This document shows positions 1 to 5,155 of a DNA stretch of 5,155 nucleotides, piece by piece. The notes beneath the pieces are model-generated. The model saw only the letters and a list, made by a program, of their open reading frames with translations. It searched no databases and was not told the origin of the DNA. Position numbers and translations under genes: made by a program. Position 1 is the stretch's first letter, and each line of letters starts with the position of its first letter. Source of the stretch: Aequorivita sp. (GTDB lineage Bacteria; Bacteroidota; Bacteroidia; Flavobacteriales; Flavobacteriaceae); the NCBI GenBank assembly GCA_020435865.1, contig JAGQYZ010000408.1, positions 1 through 5,155 of the forward strand, read 5' to 3'.

Positions 1-1358
1 TTCGCTAAAACTTTAATGTCATATTTCAAATTTTGACCAATTTTTTGAATGGATTCGTCTTCAAAAAACGGACGTAATTCTTCCAAAAGTTGTTGGGCTT
101 CTTCCCGATTTTCAGGGAAGGGAATATAGAATCCTTTTCCTTTTTCCCAGGAAAATGCAATACCAACCAAATCTGCTTCCAACGGATTCAAACTTGTGGT
201 TTCGGTATCAAAACACACACTTTTTTGCTTCATTAAATTCTGAAGAAACAACTTGGTGCCCATTCCCGGTTGAACGGTTTGGTAGAAATGTTCCGTATTT
301 TCAATAGTAGCGCGGGAATTGTAATTTTTAATTTCTGCTGAAGCGTCGCCATCATTGCCAAAAAGTGAAAATTGACCTTCGCCAGCAGGATTGCTTTTTG
401 TAGGTTTGGATTTAGTGTCTGTAAGGTTGTTATTTTCTGGAGTTACACGGCTGGTGCCAACGGAAGCCATTCCTTCAATAGAAAAAGCGTTCAGGAAATT
501 GTCTTTTAGTCTTCTGAACTCCAAATCATCAAAAATTTCCAAGACTTTTTGTGTGTCAGGTGGGCACATTTCAAAATCGGCTTCATTGAAATCTACAGGC
601 ACATCAAGCATAATGGTTGCCAGTTTTTTGCTGAGCAGACCTAGTTCGCCGTTTTCTTCAACCTTCTCTTTCATTTTGCCTTTTAACTGTGCTGTGTTTG
701 CAAGCAAGCCTTCCATAGAACCAAATTCAGCCAGAAACTTTTTTGCTGTTTTTTCGCCTACACCTGGGAGTCCGGGAATGTTGTCGCTACTGTCGCCCAT
801 CATTCCTAAAAAATCAATTACTTGCAGCGGGTCTTTTACTTCAAATTTTTTCTGAACCTCTGGAATGCCCCATGTTTCGTAACCACCACCAAAAACGGGT
901 CGGTACATAAATATATTTTCTGAAACCAATTGTGCAAAATCCTTATCGGGCGTCACCATAAAAGTTGTGTAGCCTTCCTTTTCGGCTTTTTTTGCCAAGG
1001 TGCCGATCACGTCATCTGCCTCAAAACCATCCTTCACCATAATTGGTATTTTCATAGCTTCAAGGATATTATAAATATAAGGAATGGCAAATCGTATGGC
1101 ATCTGGGGTTTCGTCTCTATTGGCTTTGTAGTCTGGAAACATTTCGTTACGGGCTTCACTGCCGCCTTTGTCAAAACAGACCGCTAGATGATCTGGGCGT
1201 TCTCTTTTCACTACGTCTATAAGAGAGTTCATAAACCCCATAATGGCTGAGGTATTTTGGCCTTTGCTGTTCAATCGTGGATTTTTTATTAAGGCGAAAT
1301 ACCCCCGAAAAATAAGGGCGTAAGCATCAACAAGGAAGAGACGTTTTTTTTCTGACAT
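1..1358 (-). CDS. polA: DNA polymerase I, N-terminal 452 residues (gene runs off the left edge)
   Basis: DNA polymerase I acts in Okazaki-fragment maturation and repair synthesis. The start is ATG at 1358, giving MSEKKRLFLVDAYALIFRGY. The 5'-nuclease domain (about residues 5-280) has its metal ligands at positions matching E. coli Pol I: D63 (CFD), Y77/K78/R81, E113-A-D115-D116, D138-K-D140, then D189 and D192 in GDSSDNIPGLPGVGEKTA, the helix-hairpin-helix that grips DNA. A low-complexity linker (about 301-355) follows. The 3'-5' exonuclease then begins, with D384-T-E386 (motif I) and D447 in GQNLKYD (motif II). Both are intact, so proofreading is predicted to be active. The polymerase domain lies outside the window; the family is usually over 900 residues. 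The linker contains QFSLF (329-333), resembling a sliding-clamp binding motif. It is separated from the upstream gene by a terminator and so is probably transcribed on its own. Confidence 0.97.
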   Translation of the reverse strand, partial: MSEKKRLFLVDAYALIFRGYFALIKNPRLNSKGQNTSAIMGFMNSLIDVVKRERPDHLAVCFDKGGSEARNEMFPDYKANRDETPDAIRFAIPYIYNILEAMKIPIMVKDGFEADDVIGTLAKKAEKEGYTTFMVTPDKDFAQLVSENIFMYRPVFGGGYETWGIPEVQKKFEVKDPLQVIDFLGMMGDSSDNIPGLPGVGEKTAKKFLAEFGSMEGLLANTAQLKGKMKEKVEENGELGLLSKKLATIMLDVPVDFNEADFEMCPPDTQKVLEIFDDLEFRRLKDNFLNAFSIEGMASVGTSRVTPENNNLTDTKSKPTKSNPAGEGQFSLFGNDGDASAEIKNYNSRATIENTEHFYQTVQPGMGTKLFLQNLMKQKSVCFDTETTSLNPLEADLVGIAFSWEKGKGFYIPFPENREEAQQLLEELRPFFEDESIQKIGQNLKYDIKVLA

Positions 1359-1380
1359 GGTTTTGAATAAAGGTATGCTT

Positions 1381-1388
1381 CAAAAGTA
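1381..1388 (-). promoter_or_regulatory. Candidate polA -7 promoter box (TACTTTTG)
   Basis: On the minus strand TACTTTTG matches the Bacteroidota -7 consensus TAnnTTTG exactly. It lies 22 nt before the polA ATG and downstream of the preceding gene's terminator, which is where a polA promoter should be. I see no clear -33 TTG at the usual distance, only T-rich sequence, so the assignment rests on one box and its position. The transcript leader would be short, about 15 nt, with no Shine-Dalgarno sequence. Confidence 0.45.
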
Positions 1389-1425
1389 AAAATAAGTATT
1401 TGGAAAACGGGTATGATAGTAATAA

Positions 1426-1451
1426 AAAAGCCGCTCCCCAAAGCGGCTTTT
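1426..1451 (-). terminator. Intrinsic terminator after the beta-roll protein gene
   Basis: A perfect inverted repeat: AAAAGCCGCT (1426-1435) pairs with AGCGGCTTTT (1442-1451) around a 6-nt loop. On the minus strand the G/C-rich stem is followed by a T tract (TTTTTTATT). It begins 36 nt past the TAA of the 3842-1488 gene. The hairpin is symmetric with an A/T flank on both sides, so it could work in either direction, but there is no plus-strand gene for it to serve. It separates the exported-protein genes from polA. Confidence 0.88.
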
Positions 1452-1487
1452 AATCAAAACATAGTTGTATAATGATTTGCAACTAAA

Positions 1488-3842
1488 TTATTTATCAATA
1501 AGATATCCATTTATTGCCCCAGATGATACGGCAAGAACTTGCCCTTCATCAAGAAAAATTGGATTATGAAAGGAAGTTAGACCAGCAGCGGTTTGACTAT
1601 TCCCGTTTCCACTATATATAGTAATACCGTCGATGCTAAAATTACTACTGCCTTTTGCATTTAAGATTACCAAGATTTTATTTGCCGGAATTGTATAAGA
1701 AGGCGTAAATGTTATTGTTATGGGAGTGATATTTGCGTTTACTAAAAAGCCGGATATTCCTAAGGAATTACTAGAGGCGGTTATAGAATTTCCGCTGCCT
1801 GCTATTAAAGGGTTTGTTAATGATTCATAATTCCCTATATTATGAATGCCAGAAAGCACTACGGTTCCTGAAATAGATAAGGTAGTAGCGCCTGTATTGT
1901 TTATGACATTGGTAATATATACATTTTTACCTGCTGGAACAGTATATGAAGTTGTTGACAAATTATTCATTGTAATAGGTGTCATTCCAGAAAATCCATC
2001 GGGATATTTTGGGTCTTTTAGTTCAAAAGATGTTGTTGCACCCTGCCAACTTGTAGTTCCAGCACCATCAGTTGTTAGCACTTGTCCAGATGTTCCATCC
2101 GTAGCTGGAAGCGCATATCCTGTTGTGGAGGGATCTCCTACTTGTAGTTCACCGTTAATTCGTAATATATCATTATCAAACTCTCCATAAATTAAAGGGT
2201 TAGACGAAGAGCTGTTTTCAATAAAAAGACGGTTATCAACTAATTGATCAAACCCCGCCTCATAGCCAATCATTACATTATTCGATTTATTATTGGACGG
2301 ATTAGCAATATAATTATTTGCTCCCGCTCTTCGGCCAATAAAGACATTGTTATTTCCATCTACATAGCGTCCAGAGAAGTCACCCACAGAGACATTGTTG
2401 TTCCCTACAGTATTTTCCATAAATGAATAACTTCCAATGGCAGTATTGCTGCCTCCAGTAGTGTTTTGCTCTAATGCATTCGTGCCTATTCCAGCGTTGG
2501 CATTACCATTATTATTTTTTAATGCCCAATAACCTAAGGCTATATTCGAATCTCCTTGTGTATTTGTAGATAAAGAAAAATTTCCCATAGCTGTATTGTT
2601 GAGCCCATCTGTATTTGAAGCTAATGAACTTTTTCCCACTGCTGTATTATTTCCCCCAACTGTATTATCATTTAAAGCATTTTTTCCCATCGCAGTATTA
2701 CTCGTACCTGTTGTGTTAAAATATAGTGCTTCAAGACCTAGCGCAGTATTATCCTTTCCAGTGGTATTACTGTAAAGTGCTGTATGGCCTATGCCAGTAT
2801 TATTTGCTCCAGAAGTGTTGCTTCTAAGTGCTGAGGAACCAACTGCGACATTATTAGAAGCATTGAGGTTATTTAACAATGCCTCTGTGCCTATAGCCAC
2901 ATTGTTAATACCTATTGTATTGTAATATCCAGTATTGTATCCTACTCCTGTATTATTTGTACCTGTAGTAGTGCTTCTAAAGGAATTGGATCCTATGGCA
3001 GTATTTTTTGGAAAAGATCCAGCTGAATTTGATGATAATAAGGCATTGGTTCCAATGGCTACAGTGTTATTTGAAATTGTATTATAAGAAAGTGCATTTT
3101 TGCCTATGGCAACATTATCTGATCCTGTGGTGTTGTTAATTAATGAAGAAGAACCTAGGGTGCTATTGTTAGTTCCAGTGGTATTATGATTAAGGCTCTG
3201 AAAACCAATGGCACTATTATATCCACCTGTTGTATTATTGTACAAGGCACTTCCTCCTATAGCAGTATTATAACCACCCGATAGGTTTGCAAAAAGAGTA
3301 TTTCTACCAATAGCCGTGTTTTCATTACCACTTTGGTTAGTGTTTAAAGTATTAATACCTATTGCAGTATTGTCGCTTCCTATCGTATTTTGACGAAGCG
3401 CACTATAGCCTAATGCGGTATTTTCTATTCCTGTTGTAACACTTTGTAGTGAGATAATACCGATGCTAGTATTTTTTCTAATGCCCGTAGTTTCAGTTGC
3501 ACCTACATTTTCTCCCAAAAACAACGAATTAGTGGTAGCCTTGCCGTCAGTGAGATCGTCAATTTTTTCCACTCCAATAGCCGTCAAACTTACCCAGCTA
3601 GTTCCATTGTAATAATAAAAGCCAGGAGTAGTACCATCAGTTTGGTAAATTAATAAACTGGTGGCAGGTGTACCAATGGCTAGTTTTTGTGCTTCGGTCA
3701 TACGTGGAACCAACATTCCTTTATCGGTAGCAGTGATATCTAGGATTGCACTAGCATCGGGTGTAGTGGTATTAATACCTACTTGGGCGGTACTTGCAAA
3801 AATACAACCCATAAAAAGAAATATAAATAATAGTGTCTTCAT
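1488..3842 (-). CDS. Secreted YadA-head-like beta-roll repeat protein, 784 residues
   Basis: Probably a cell-surface or extracellular adhesin-like fibre; exact function unknown. The start is ATG at 3842 (MKTLLFIFLFMGC...). A longer in-frame reading from a TTG at 3869 is disfavoured because it puts nine residues, three of them basic, before a normal signal peptide. Residues 1-19 are a Sec signal with likely cleavage ASTA|Q at 19/20. Residues 21-86 are the Bacteroidota cap (VGINTTTPDASAILDI, KGMLVPRMT, GFYYYNGTSW). Residues about 124-530 are 24 repeat units, mostly 17 residues, consensus NTAIGxxALxxNTTGxx, as in left-handed beta-roll heads of trimeric adhesins. Then come RLFIEN...LIYGEFDND and YALPATDGTSGQVLTTDG stalk motifs common in such Bacteroidota proteins. 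Two tandem beta modules (about 620-784) end the protein. I see no peptidase S74 chaperone domain, no YadA anchor and no obvious type IX secretion tail. It has its own candidate promoter and a terminator. The fold call is solid; the adhesion role is inference. Confidence 0.88.
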   Translation of the reverse strand: MKTLLFIFLFMGCIFASTAQVGINTTTPDASAILDITATDKGMLVPRMTEAQKLAIGTPATSLLIYQTDGTTPGFYYYNGTSWVSLTAIGVEKIDDLTDGKATTNSLFLGENVGATETTGIRKNTSIGIISLQSVTTGIENTALGYSALRQNTIGSDNTAIGINTLNTNQSGNENTAIGRNTLFANLSGGYNTAIGGSALYNNTTGGYNSAIGFQSLNHNTTGTNNSTLGSSSLINNTTGSDNVAIGKNALSYNTISNNTVAIGTNALLSSNSAGSFPKNTAIGSNSFRSTTTGTNNTGVGYNTGYYNTIGINNVAIGTEALLNNLNASNNVAVGSSALRSNTSGANNTGIGHTALYSNTTGKDNTALGLEALYFNTTGTSNTAMGKNALNDNTVGGNNTAVGKSSLASNTDGLNNTAMGNFSLSTNTQGDSNIALGYWALKNNNGNANAGIGTNALEQNTTGGSNTAIGSYSFMENTVGNNNVSVGDFSGRYVDGNNNVFIGRRAGANNYIANPSNNKSNNVMIGYEAGFDQLVDNRLFIENSSSSNPLIYGEFDNDILRINGELQVGDPSTTGYALPATDGTSGQVLTTDGAGTTSWQGATTSFELKDPKYPDGFSGMTPITMNNLSTTSYTVPAGKNVYITNVINNTGATTLSISGTVVLSGIHNIGNYESLTNPLIAGSGNSITASSNSLGISGFLVNANITPITITFTPSYTIPANKILVILNAKGSSNFSIDGITIYSGNGNSQTAAGLTSFHNPIFLDEGQVLAVSSGAINGYLIDK
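1491..1985 (-). repeat. Tandem duplicated C-terminal beta module (about 83 residues each)
   Basis: The last about 165 residues of the beta-roll protein consist of two diverged copies. Copy 1 (1737-1985) carries SYTVPAGKNVYITNV, then ISGTVVLSG, SLTNPLIAG and ISGFLV. Copy 2 (1491-1736) carries SYTIPANKILVILNA, then IDGITIYSG, SFHNPIFLDEG and INGYLI. The shared order is SYT[VI]PA.K, [IS].G....SG, NP[LI], a hydrophobic strand, and I.G[FY]L[VI]. They look like beta-sandwich or jelly-roll domains. I do not recognise the family. They sit where a trimerisation or chaperone domain is often found in related proteins. Confidence 0.75.
2253..3473 (-). repeat. Coding array of 24 roughly 17-residue (51-bp) beta-roll units
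   Basis: Within the 784-residue protein, units begin with NTAIG or variants (NTALG, NTGVG, NVAIG, NTAMG, NVSVG) at residues 124, 141, 158, 175, 192, 209, 226 and 243, then again from 280 every 17 residues to 433, with 16- to 23-residue steps near the end. The invariant features are N at position 1, a small or aliphatic pair and G at 3-5, L or F near 9 and often NTTG at 12-15. This is the pattern of one coil of a left-handed beta-roll. DNA identity between units is only moderate while the protein pattern is strict, so the array is old and under selection rather than freshly amplified. Confidence 0.88.
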
Positions 3843-3884
3843 AATAAATTTTTTAAACCACCGTAGCAAAGCAAGTCAAGTTTT

Positions 3885-3916
3885 AGCTATTCTTTAAAAA
3901 GGGATTTGGTATAGCT
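3885..3916 (-). other. Weak inverted repeat in the leader of the beta-roll gene
   Basis: The 3843-4051 gap holds the candidate promoter and operator of the beta-roll gene and, if that promoter is right, a leader of about 100 nt. In the leader AGCTAT (3911-3916 on the minus strand) can pair with ATAGCT (3885-3890) across a 20-nt loop. With six base pairs, mostly A/T, this is weak and may be chance. I found no riboswitch or other RNA element, and no coding region, in this gap. Confidence 0.15.
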
Positions 3917-3946
3917 TTTTTTTGAATGTTTTGGAAGCTAATAGAA

Positions 3947-3977
3947 TAAAAGTATGAGGTAAGCATTTGTAAGCCAA
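3947..3977 (-). promoter_or_regulatory. Candidate promoter of the beta-roll gene (TTG-N20-TACTTTTA)
   Basis: On the minus strand a -33 TTG (3977-3975) is followed by exactly 20 nt and then TACTTTTA (3954-3947), one mismatch from the Bacteroidota -7 consensus TAnnTTTG. The same arrangement with the same spacing occurs before the small secreted-protein gene, which strengthens the call. Transcription would start near 3940, leaving a leader of roughly 100 nt before the ATG at 3842. The imperfect -7 box is compatible with an activator-dependent promoter. Confidence 0.55.
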
Positions 3978-3982
3978 TTGTA

Positions 3983-4012
3983 TTTAGTGAAGTGCGTAGT
4001 TTTTTTAGTGAA
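3983..4012 (-). promoter_or_regulatory. Candidate LytTR operator upstream of the beta-roll gene (copy A)
   Basis: Two identical 9-bp direct repeats, TTCACTAAA on the minus strand, lie at 4012-4004 and 3991-3983, separated by 12 bp (21 bp start to start, about two helical turns). The inner copy ends 5 bp before the -33 TTG. The block of 40 bp from 4012 to 3973 matches a second block at 4511-4473 at 36 positions, with 3 substitutions and 1 gap. Paired direct half-sites at this spacing are typical of LytTR regulators, one of which is encoded at 4525-5155. That it is the cognate regulator is inference. Confidence 0.6.
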
Positions 4013-4051
4013 AAGAAAAAAATTAAATTTTAGTTAGTTCTTCATCACTTA

Positions 4052-4426
4052 CTACCATTCCCATAAATCATCGGTGGCTGTATAGGATTCAACAATGAAT
4101 CCTCGTATTTGCTGGGTATAATTGTGCAGCACTAGTGTATAAATGCTGCTTTTATCGCTATTAAATTTTACAATGTCGCCATTGGTGTTTCCATAGAAGA
4201 TTACTTCGTTTTTTTGGTAAATGGTATAGGCTATACCGTTGAGTTTTTTAAATATAAAGGCTATTGAGGAAAAGGTATTGCCGTCTACGGTGTAGGCTTT
4301 ATAGCTGTTTGGACCTAGGTTGGCAGAGAGGATTGCTTTTCCATTTTCGTTAAATTGAATGGGTTGTTGTGCCATTGCTTTTGAAGCGAAGAAGCACAAT
4401 AGGCAAATAAGTAGAATTTTTTTCAT
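4052..4426 (-). CDS. Small secreted protein of unknown function, 124 residues
   Basis: I do not recognise this protein. The ATG at 4426 gives MKKILLICLLCFFASKAMAQ, a clear Sec signal peptide with likely cleavage AMA|QQ after residue 19. A longer frame from a TTG at 4477 is rejected because that TTG overlaps the candidate -33 element and would hide the signal peptide. The mature part of about 105 residues has alternating hydrophobic and polar stretches (SSIAFIFKKL, IAYTIYQKNEVIFYG, SIYTLVLHNY), suggesting a single small beta-rich domain, and ends in DDLWEW. There are no cysteines after the signal, no lipobox, no transmembrane segment and no catalytic motif that I can name. It lies between the LytTR regulator and the beta-roll protein and shares its promoter-operator architecture with the latter, so the two exported proteins are probably co-regulated and may act together in the envelope or outside the cell. 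Confidence 0.8.
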   Translation of the reverse strand: MKKILLICLLCFFASKAMAQQPIQFNENGKAILSANLGPNSYKAYTVDGNTFSSIAFIFKKLNGIAYTIYQKNEVIFYGNTNGDIVKFNSDKSSIYTLVLHNYTQQIRGFIVESYTATDDLWEW

Positions 4427-4446
4427 CTTGGATAATTTTAATAGCT

Positions 4447-4477
4447 TAAAACTATCTTTTAATGGTTGCTTTGCCAA
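4447..4477 (-). promoter_or_regulatory. Candidate promoter of the small secreted-protein gene (TTG-N20-TAGTTTTA)
   Basis: On the minus strand TTG (4477-4475) is followed by 20 nt and TAGTTTTA (4454-4447), a one-mismatch -7 box. It ends 20 nt before the ATG at 4426, so the leader would be short, in contrast to the roughly 100-nt leader of the beta-roll gene. Its spacing and its -33 context (AATTGGC) are the same as in the promoter at 3947-3977. Confidence 0.58.
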
Positions 4478-4482
4478 TTCTA

Positions 4483-4511
4483 TTTAGTGAAGGGTGTAGT
4501 TTTTTAGTGAA
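4483..4511 (-). promoter_or_regulatory. Candidate LytTR operator upstream of the small secreted-protein gene (copy B)
   Basis: TTCACTAAA occurs on the minus strand at 4511-4503 and again at 4491-4483, with an 11-bp spacer (20 bp start to start). The inner copy ends 5 bp (TAGAA) before the -33 TTG, as in copy A (TACAA). The outer repeat begins only 13 bp after the stop codon of the response-regulator gene, so regulator gene and operator are directly adjacent. The sequence does not obviously fit the AgrA-type LytTR consensus; the claim rests on geometry and duplication. Confidence 0.62.
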
Positions 4512-4524
4512 AGAATTTAAAAGA

Positions 4525-5155
4525 TTAAAGGCTATTCAGTTTTTCAAGAATTTCTTCTTTATGCGAAGAACTTAAAGGAATTTCTTCTTCACCTAAATAA
4601 ACCGTTGAGGTAGTTGTAGAAGAAATTTTTTTAATATTAACCCAATACGAACGGTGGGTTTGTATAAAATTATCGTGGTTCAGTTTTTCGGAAGTTTTCT
4701 TTAAGGTATGAGGTACTAAATATTTATCTGAAGCCGTAACCACATAGCAGTAATTGTCAAAAGCTTTTAAATATAAAATGCTTTCTTGGTTTATTTTATG
4801 GGTGCGTCCTTCAGATTTCAACAAAATAAAATCTTTGTTTGTCAATGAAAAATTATGCCATGCCAGTTCTATGTTGCTTCGCAGTCCATTTTCCGTGAAA
4901 GGTTTTACAATATAACCCAGTGGTTGCGTTTCCTTTACTCTTTTAATAGTTTCAGGATCTGTTTGCGAAGTAAGGTATAGGTACGGAATCCCGCGTTTGT
5001 CCATCTCTTTGGCGAGGTCTATACCATCTTTTGCACCTTCCAGTTGTATATCCAGCAAAACTAAATCGGGCTGGGTTTTGTCTATTGCTGGCAAGGCTTC
5101 ATCATACTCATCACTATCACCAAGCACATGAAAGCCGTGTTTTTTTAAAGCTGAG
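4525..5155 (-). CDS. LytTR-family response regulator, N terminus cut by the window edge
   Basis: This is a cytoplasmic two-component response regulator. 209 residues are visible, starting SALKKHGFHVLGDSDEYDEA; the open frame continues to the edge, so a GTG at 5127 is not the start, and probably about 20 residues carrying the first beta strand and the acidic pocket are missing. The receiver has the phospho-acceptor aspartate in PDLVLLDIQ (visible residue 35), the switch threonine in YLYLTSQ (62) and the conserved lysine in YIVKPF (84). A linker helix (ENGLRSNIELAWHNF) leads to a LytTR domain (about 109-209) with ILYLKAFDNYCYV, TLKKTSEKL and the signature FIQTHRSYWVNIKKI, ending in IPLSSSHKEEIL. 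LytTR domains bind paired direct repeats through a beta fold in the major groove. No kinase is in view; it may lie upstream, beyond the right edge. There is no terminator between its stop and the next promoter, so some readthrough into the small secreted-protein gene is possible. Confidence 0.93.
   Translation of the reverse strand, partial: SALKKHGFHVLGDSDEYDEALPAIDKTQPDLVLLDIQLEGAKDGIDLAKEMDKRGIPYLYLTSQTDPETIKRVKETQPLGYIVKPFTENGLRSNIELAWHNFSLTNKDFILLKSEGRTHKINQESILYLKAFDNYCYVVTASDKYLVPHTLKKTSEKLNHDNFIQTHRSYWVNIKKISSTTTSTVYLGEEEIPLSSSHKEEILEKLNSL

Noticed and set aside
391..1187. Plus-strand open frames opposite polA (391-855 and 930-1187)
   Set aside because: They lie antisense to the well-conserved polA frame, show no recognisable protein features and have no promoter; they are by-products of polA codon use.
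1846..2426. Plus-strand open frames (1846-2190 and 2244-2426) opposite the fibre gene
   Set aside because: Antisense to a strongly patterned repeat protein; the translations have no domain or signal features.
2253..3473. CRISPR array or other non-coding tandem repeat
   Set aside because: The roughly 51-bp periodicity is in frame within one uninterrupted coding region and is conserved at protein level, not as identical DNA repeats with unique spacers.
3808..3842. Lipoprotein signal (cysteine in FMGC) in the fibre protein
   Set aside because: The residues before the cysteine do not fit a lipobox, and a good signal peptidase I site (ASTA|Q) follows.
3843..3869. Longer start for the fibre protein at a TTG
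   Set aside because: It would add nine residues, three of them basic, before a typical MKT signal peptide, using a rare start codon.
3661..3897. Plus-strand open frame opposite the fibre gene's 5' end
   Set aside because: It overlaps the signal peptide and cap region in antisense; the apparent hydrophobic stretches are the complement of the real coding sequence.
4013..4051. Terminator after the small secreted-protein gene
   Set aside because: The stretch is A/T-rich with a T run on the minus strand but has no G/C-containing hairpin, so I could not support a terminator.
4427..4477. Longer start for the small secreted protein at a TTG
   Set aside because: It overlaps the candidate -33 and -7 boxes and would bury the signal peptide behind 17 residues.
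3973..4514. The duplicated 40-bp blocks as ends of an insertion element
   Set aside because: They are direct, not inverted, enclose no transposase, and contain promoter-like boxes at fixed spacing; shared regulation explains them better.

Overview
The window is A/T-rich DNA that looks like a chromosomal segment of a member of Bacteroidota, most likely of the Flavobacteriia. The evidence is a DNA polymerase I with a Bacteroidota-style N terminus, an exported protein opening with the characteristic VGINTTTPDASAILDI / KGMLVPRMT / GFYYYNGTSW cap, start codons without Shine-Dalgarno sequences, and promoter elements of the Bacteroidota type (TTG about 20 nt before TAnnTTTG-like boxes). All four genes lie on the minus strand, so transcription runs from high to low coordinates.

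Layout in transcription order: (1) 5155-4525, a response regulator with a receiver and a LytTR DNA-binding domain, cut at its N terminus by the window edge. (2) 4426-4052, a small secreted protein of 124 residues that I do not recognise. (3) 3842-1488, a 784-residue secreted protein whose middle is 24 units of a roughly 17-residue NTAIG..AL..NTTG repeat of the YadA-head/left-handed beta-roll kind, ending in two tandem copies of an approximately 83-residue beta-rich module. (4) An intrinsic terminator at 1426-1451. (5) 1358-1, the first 452 codons of polA, covering the 5'-nuclease and the start of the proofreading exonuclease.

The most interesting signal is non-coding. The two exported-protein genes are each preceded by almost the same 40-bp block. 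It holds two copies of TTCACTAAA (minus strand) spaced 20 or 21 bp start to start, then 5 bp, then a -33 TTG, then exactly 20 bp, then a TAnnTTTA -7 box. Two direct half-sites two helical turns apart, directly upstream of the core promoter, is the geometry expected for a LytTR-type activator, and such a regulator is encoded immediately upstream. I infer a small local regulon in which this response regulator controls the small secreted protein and the large beta-roll surface protein. The partner kinase would lie beyond the right edge. polA appears to be a separate transcription unit, insulated by the terminator and with its own -7 box.
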